Assembly (NCBI GenBank): GCA_029204225.1
Contig: CM055095.1
Coordinates: 25,834,503 to 25,898,502, forward strand
DNA from: Diphasiastrum complanatum
Taxonomy: Eukaryota > Streptophyta > Lycopodiopsida > Lycopodiales > Lycopodiaceae
DNA length: 64,000 nucleotides
Direction: 5' to 3'
A program made the translations under genes and the position numbers. The notes below the pieces were generated by a model. The model saw only the letters and a program-made list of their open reading frames with translations. It was not told the origin of the DNA and searched no databases. Positions 60,604 to 64,000 of this stretch are shown one piece after another (the stretch's first letter is position 1; every line of letters begins with the position of its first letter).

Positions 60604-60621
60604 TGGCGCCATTGTCGGGGA
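60604..60621 (+). other. Primer-binding site of the gypsy element
   Basis: TGGCGCCATTGTCGGGGA two bases after the LTR end. It is close to the TGGCGCC-type primer sites of plant Ty3/gypsy elements of the Tat/Athila group, and it fixes the orientation as rightward. Confidence 0.8.
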
Positions 60622-60887
60622 GCGCCAACGTTGCTCACCGCATAGCTGTTTTTCTTTCTCCACTCTTCTCTACTTCCTCCCCTCACCTCCTCTTTTTTCG
60701 CATTCTTCGGAATCTTCCAAGTCCATTACAAAAAAAACCCAAGCCCTCAAGGGATTATTTTGTTTTTTTTAAGCTATATATTGTGTAGTTAATTTTGAGT
60801 CAGATTTTTTCAAATTGCTCAGTGTTTTTTTTACTGCCGTAATCTCATTTTTGATATGGATCAACCCTCTATTTGAAAAAAAAAAAT

Positions 60888-62500
60888 CTCTCTCTTTGCT
60901 ATCCCTCTGTCTTCGCTTCCCCTTCATCTCCCTCGCTCCCTCCCCCTTCTCGCTCGCTCCCTCTCCCCCTCGTCCCCTTCTTGCTCTCTCCTCCCTCCCT
61001 CGCTTGTTGCTCCCCCTTCTTGCTCCCCGCTGCTCGCTGTCATAGCTCCATCCCCCCTCCCCCTTCTCGCACCCTTCCTTTCTTCTTGCTACCTGCTGCT
61101 CACCCGCCCCTTCACCTCCCTCGCTTCTCTTTGTTCGCTCCCTCCTTCTCTCTCGCTCCCTCCTCTGTTCTCTCTCTCCTCTCCCCCTTCATCTCCCTCG
61201 CTTGTCCTTACTCGCTCCCTGCTCTTCCCTCCTCCTTCTCATCTGCTCCTTCTCCCTCCCCCTCATCGCTGCTCCTGCCTACTGCTCATCCTGCTCGCTC
61301 CTTCACCCCTTGCTCTTTGTTTCCCCTTCATCTCCCTCGCTCCCTCCCCCTTCTTGCTCGCTCCATCTCCCTCTCGTCCCCTTCTTGCTCTCTCCTCCCT
61401 CCCTCGCTTGTTGCCCCCCCTTCTTGCTCCTCGTTGCTCGCTACCATAGCTCCATCTCCCCTCTCCCTTCTCACACCCTCCCTTTCTTCTTGTTGTCTGC
61501 TGCTCACCCGCCCCTTCACCTCCCTCGCTTCTCTTTGTTCGCTCCCTCCTTCTCTCTCGCTCCCTCCTCCATTCTCTCTCTCCTCACCCCCTTCACCTCC
61601 CTCGCTTGTCCTTACTCGCTCCCTGCTCTTCCCACCCCCTTCTCGTGTGCTCCTTCTCCCTCCCCCTCATCGTTGCTCCTGCCTGCTACTCATCCATGCT
61701 CGCTCCTTTACCCCCTGCTCCTCGCTTCCCCTTCACATCCCTCCCCCTTCTCTCCCATCGTGCTCCCTCCCGCTTCCTGCTCACTCCTTCTCTCCTTCCT
61801 CCGCTCCCTTCCCCTCCTTCCCCTGAACTCCCTGCTGCTCGCCCCTTCCTTCCCGCTCCTCTTCTCCACTCCCCCTCTGCTCCACTCTCTGCCTGCTTGC
61901 TGCCTGCTCACCCGCCCCCTTCACCTCCCTTCCAATCCCCTCTGCTCACCTCCTTGCTCTCCCTACTACTCGCCCCTTCCTTCCCGCTCCTCTGCTCCGC
62001 TCTTTGCCTGCTTGCTGCCTGCTCACCTGCCCCCTTCACCTCCCTTCCGACCCCCTTTGCTCCGCTCCCTGCCTACAGCTCTAGCCTCCTGCTCCCGCTC
62101 ACCTCTCTGCTGCTCACTCCCTACGTTGATGCTCGCTGTCTACAGGTCCACTCCCCCTCTTCCTTGATCCCTCTCCCTTCCCCTCTGCTGCACGTTGCGT
62201 TCTCCCCTCATCCCTGCTCGCTCTCTCACTCCCTTCACCTCTCCTCTGCTCACCTCCATCTCTCCCTACCCACATCCCTCCCCTCACTTCCCTGCCTGCT
62301 CTCTTCACCACTCCCTGCTCGTCCTGCTCGCTGTCTGCTGCTCGTCTCCTCCATAGTCTGTCTGCCGGCCTACCTGCTCTGCTCGCTCTTCTCCTTAGCC
62401 TGCCTACCTGCCTGCTCCGCTCGCTCTTCTCCTTAGCCTGCCTACCTGCCTGCTCTCTCTCTCCTCCGCTCCCTTCCTCGCCTACTGCTCACCTCCCTGC
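60888..62500 (+). repeat. Polypyrimidine tract with a 404-405 bp tandem repeat
   Basis: 1.6 kb of almost pure C and T on the plus strand. Units start ttccccttcatctccctcgc at 60917, 61321 and, diverged, 61726. Smaller repeats of about 120 bp (61870-62060) and 47 bp (62370-62460) follow. Because the period is not a multiple of three, each unit re-creates the same Ser/Pro/Leu frame in a new phase, giving overlapping frames of up to about 320 codons. Confidence 0.88.
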
Positions 62501-62764
62501 TACTCTCGATCTTTTCCCTCACTGTCGCACTCCAGAGAACCGGCATCCCAAACTGCGTTTTTCATACTCCTGCATATACCATTCCTTCTCTTCTTCTCAC
62601 CTCTTAATTTTTTTATAATTTTAGTATTTTCGTTCTCTTTTTACGTTATCTTTGAGGGCTTTTTCGGAGTTGTGTTTTTCATTTCATTTCATCTGCTATG
62701 TTTTTTAAACCTTAACTTTTGACGATCTAGTTACCCTCGTTGTTTTTTTTACTGTAGTCTCTTC

Positions 62765-63085
62765 TTTTAAAAAATAAATAAATAACAAACTTTTGTAAAG
62801 GCCTCTGAAGTTCCATCTTAGTCTCACTAAGACCAGAACACAGAGAAATCTGCAAGGGTTTGTTGTCAATCAAAAAACAAAAAAATAAATAAATAACAAA
62901 CTTTTGTAAAGGCCTCTGAAGTTCCATCTTGATCTCACTAAGTCCAAGACACAGAGAAATCTGCAAGAGTTTGTTGTCCAAAAAAAAAAAAAAAAACCAA
63001 CAAACTTTTGTAGAGGCCTCTGAAGTTCCATCTTAGTCTCACTAAGACCAGGACATAGAGAAATCTGCAAGGGTTTATTTTTCTA
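62765..63085 (+). repeat. Minisatellite of about 105-111 bp, three units
   Basis: The phrase aacaaacttttgta.aggcct begins at 62784, 62895 and 62999. Units are joined by A-rich runs. Reverse frames repeat the peptide LSETKMELQRPLQKF for this reason. Confidence 0.9.
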
Positions 63086-63559
63086 TAAAAATACGAATTG
63101 GGCCATTAGCCTCGTTGGGAAGTGACCCTATCTCTGATAGCTCCTCCCACGACTGTCGAAGGCCCTTTTCTATAATATTTTTTTAGCCCAAGCCTCTTTG
63201 GTGAGTGACTTTATCTTTGATAGACTCCTCCCAAGACTGCCAAGGCTAAAACGAGTTATAGTTGGTATTGAAAAATCCTTCTATAAACTTGTGGAGAGGT
63301 GCCGAAAAGTAGTTTTTTGAAGCAAAACTAACCCTTCGCCAAAACAAAACATACATAAGTACTTTTCCAATTATCATCCCTCATCATAAGACTTTCGCTA
63401 GAAGGGCATAGACTGAGGAATATTTCTGCTTTTTCTTTTCTTCTTCCATCTCCTCATCATCAATTTCCTCATATACATTTCAAAAACTGCATCCCCCAAT
63501 CTCTCTCTCATACATCACCACACCACTCCATATCATCTTCATCTTGCACACAGTAGGCC

Positions 63560-64000
63560 ATGGCAATTTATGAGCAGCTTGCCCAAATCTCAATGCTTTC
63601 CGGAGAAACTCTCAAGGGCTACACTGCACGATTTGCCAAGATGGTGGGAGATTGGAATTCTGGTCTTCCTAGTCACCACAAAATGGCATTTTTCTATGCC
63701 GGATTACCGCATGAGATCAAGATTGGTATGTCACCCTTTACATCATATACCAGTCCAAACGAACTTTGTAAGGCAGCCGCTATTGCAGAAGCACAGATCT
63801 CGCACACACCATCACAGCCCATATCCAGCATTCAACCAATCAGAGATGATAGAGCATCTAATCCACAAGATGCCACAGACAACGCTAGCCAAAGTACTAG
63901 CAACACGGAATATCAGATGCAAGTTGTTAGTGACACAGATGAGATGTGCAGTCAATCTGATTACCTCCCAGAACCACAAATTGCCAATCGGAAGATCCGA
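63560..64000 (+). CDS. Ty3/gypsy gag, N-terminal part, runs off the window
   Basis: Open from ATG 63560 to the last base (147 codons without a stop). The ATG is in good context (GGCCATGGC) and a TAG lies in frame two codons upstream (63554-63556), so this is the first possible Met unless splicing adds exons. The segment LSGETLKGYTARFAKMVGDW followed by FYAGLPHEIK matches the capsid-type gag pattern (a G-E-(S/T)-L-x2-Y-x2-RF motif, then F-x-x-GL). A Gln/Ser-rich part follows. It belongs to the element whose LTR starts at 59858. It is the only intact-looking gypsy coding sequence here, but its 3' part is unseen. Confidence 0.8.
   Translation, partial: MAIYEQLAQISMLSGETLKGYTARFAKMVGDWNSGLPSHHKMAFFYAGLPHEIKIGMSPFTSYTSPNELCKAAAIAEAQISHTPSQPISSIQPIRDDRASNPQDATDNASQSTSNTEYQMQVVSDTDEMCSQSDYLPEPQIANRKIR

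Larger units (their letters stand above)
60622..63559 (+). other. Long untranslated leader of the gypsy element
   Basis: Nearly 3 kb between primer site and the gag ATG. It contains the polypyrimidine tract at 60888-62500, the minisatellite at 62765-63085 and a diverged pair of repeats at 63103-63165 and 63187-63248 (agcctc.ttgg...ctcctccca.gactg). Apparent long frames in the tract are low-complexity artefacts. Confidence 0.65.

Noticed and set aside
60873-62436. Long overlapping frames (up to 321 codons) rich in Ser, Pro and Leu
   Set aside because: They are translations of a C/T-only tandem repeat. The same peptide recurs in another phase each 404 bp because the period is not divisible by three.
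62727-63070. Repeated peptide frames on the reverse strand
   Set aside because: Products of the three-unit minisatellite at 62765-63085.

Overview
This is a repeat-rich stretch of a land-plant nuclear genome. Nearly all recognisable coding sequence is LTR retrotransposon. Ty1/copia elements (integrase before reverse transcriptase, primer sites matching the 3' end of initiator tRNA-Met) dominate, with Ty3/gypsy fragments, one decayed SWIM-type transposase and one unfamiliar gene pair. Long (CT)n tracts and several minisatellites fill much of the rest. I see no intact host gene, rRNA, tRNA gene or CRISPR array. The sequence cannot fix the species; a large, repeat-laden plant genome fits, and a fern or other non-flowering plant is possible but unproven.

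Layout. 1-3.2 kb: the end of an LTR, a decayed copia (family D) and the 3' end of a reverse-strand copia (family F). 3.5-32.6 kb: a large inverted repeat. The left arm is about 3791-6530. The right arm is 12119-14182 and resumes at 31735-32582. The 5.6 kb loop holds a broken family F copia. Each arm carries parts of two convergent unknown genes (X and Y) and a G-box-rich stretch between outward-facing TATA boxes.

The right arm is split by a three-level nest. Copia A (14183-31734, + strand, decayed) is interrupted by copia B (18942-30488, - strand, decayed, target duplication CTTAT). B is interrupted by copia C (23537-29397, - strand, target duplication TAGAT). C looks complete: two 653 bp LTRs in which I see no difference, and one uninterrupted 1316-codon gag-pol frame. 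The left arm preserves the empty target of A.

32.6-34.2 kb: a gypsy fragment. 34.2-41.9 kb: mostly non-coding, with a decayed SWIM/zinc-finger transposase at 37.2-40.1 kb. 41.9-49.0 kb: two 3' fragments of family F copia, (CT)n/(GA)n arrays and a cluster of palindromic foldback repeats. 49.0-54.2 kb: a reverse-strand gypsy with an extra open region 3' of its integrase. 54.3-57.2 kb: mixed copia and gypsy pieces. 57.2-59.6 kb: tandem repeats. 59.86 kb to the end: the 5' part of another gypsy (LTR, primer site, a 3 kb leader full of polypyrimidine and minisatellite DNA, and the start of gag at 63560, which runs off the window).

The elements have accumulated by insertion into one another, so the window reads as a stratigraphy: inverted arms first, then A, B and C. 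Only C appears able to code for a complete set of functions. The others supply fragments and LTR promoters. Several LTR families share a palindromic CACGTG motif.
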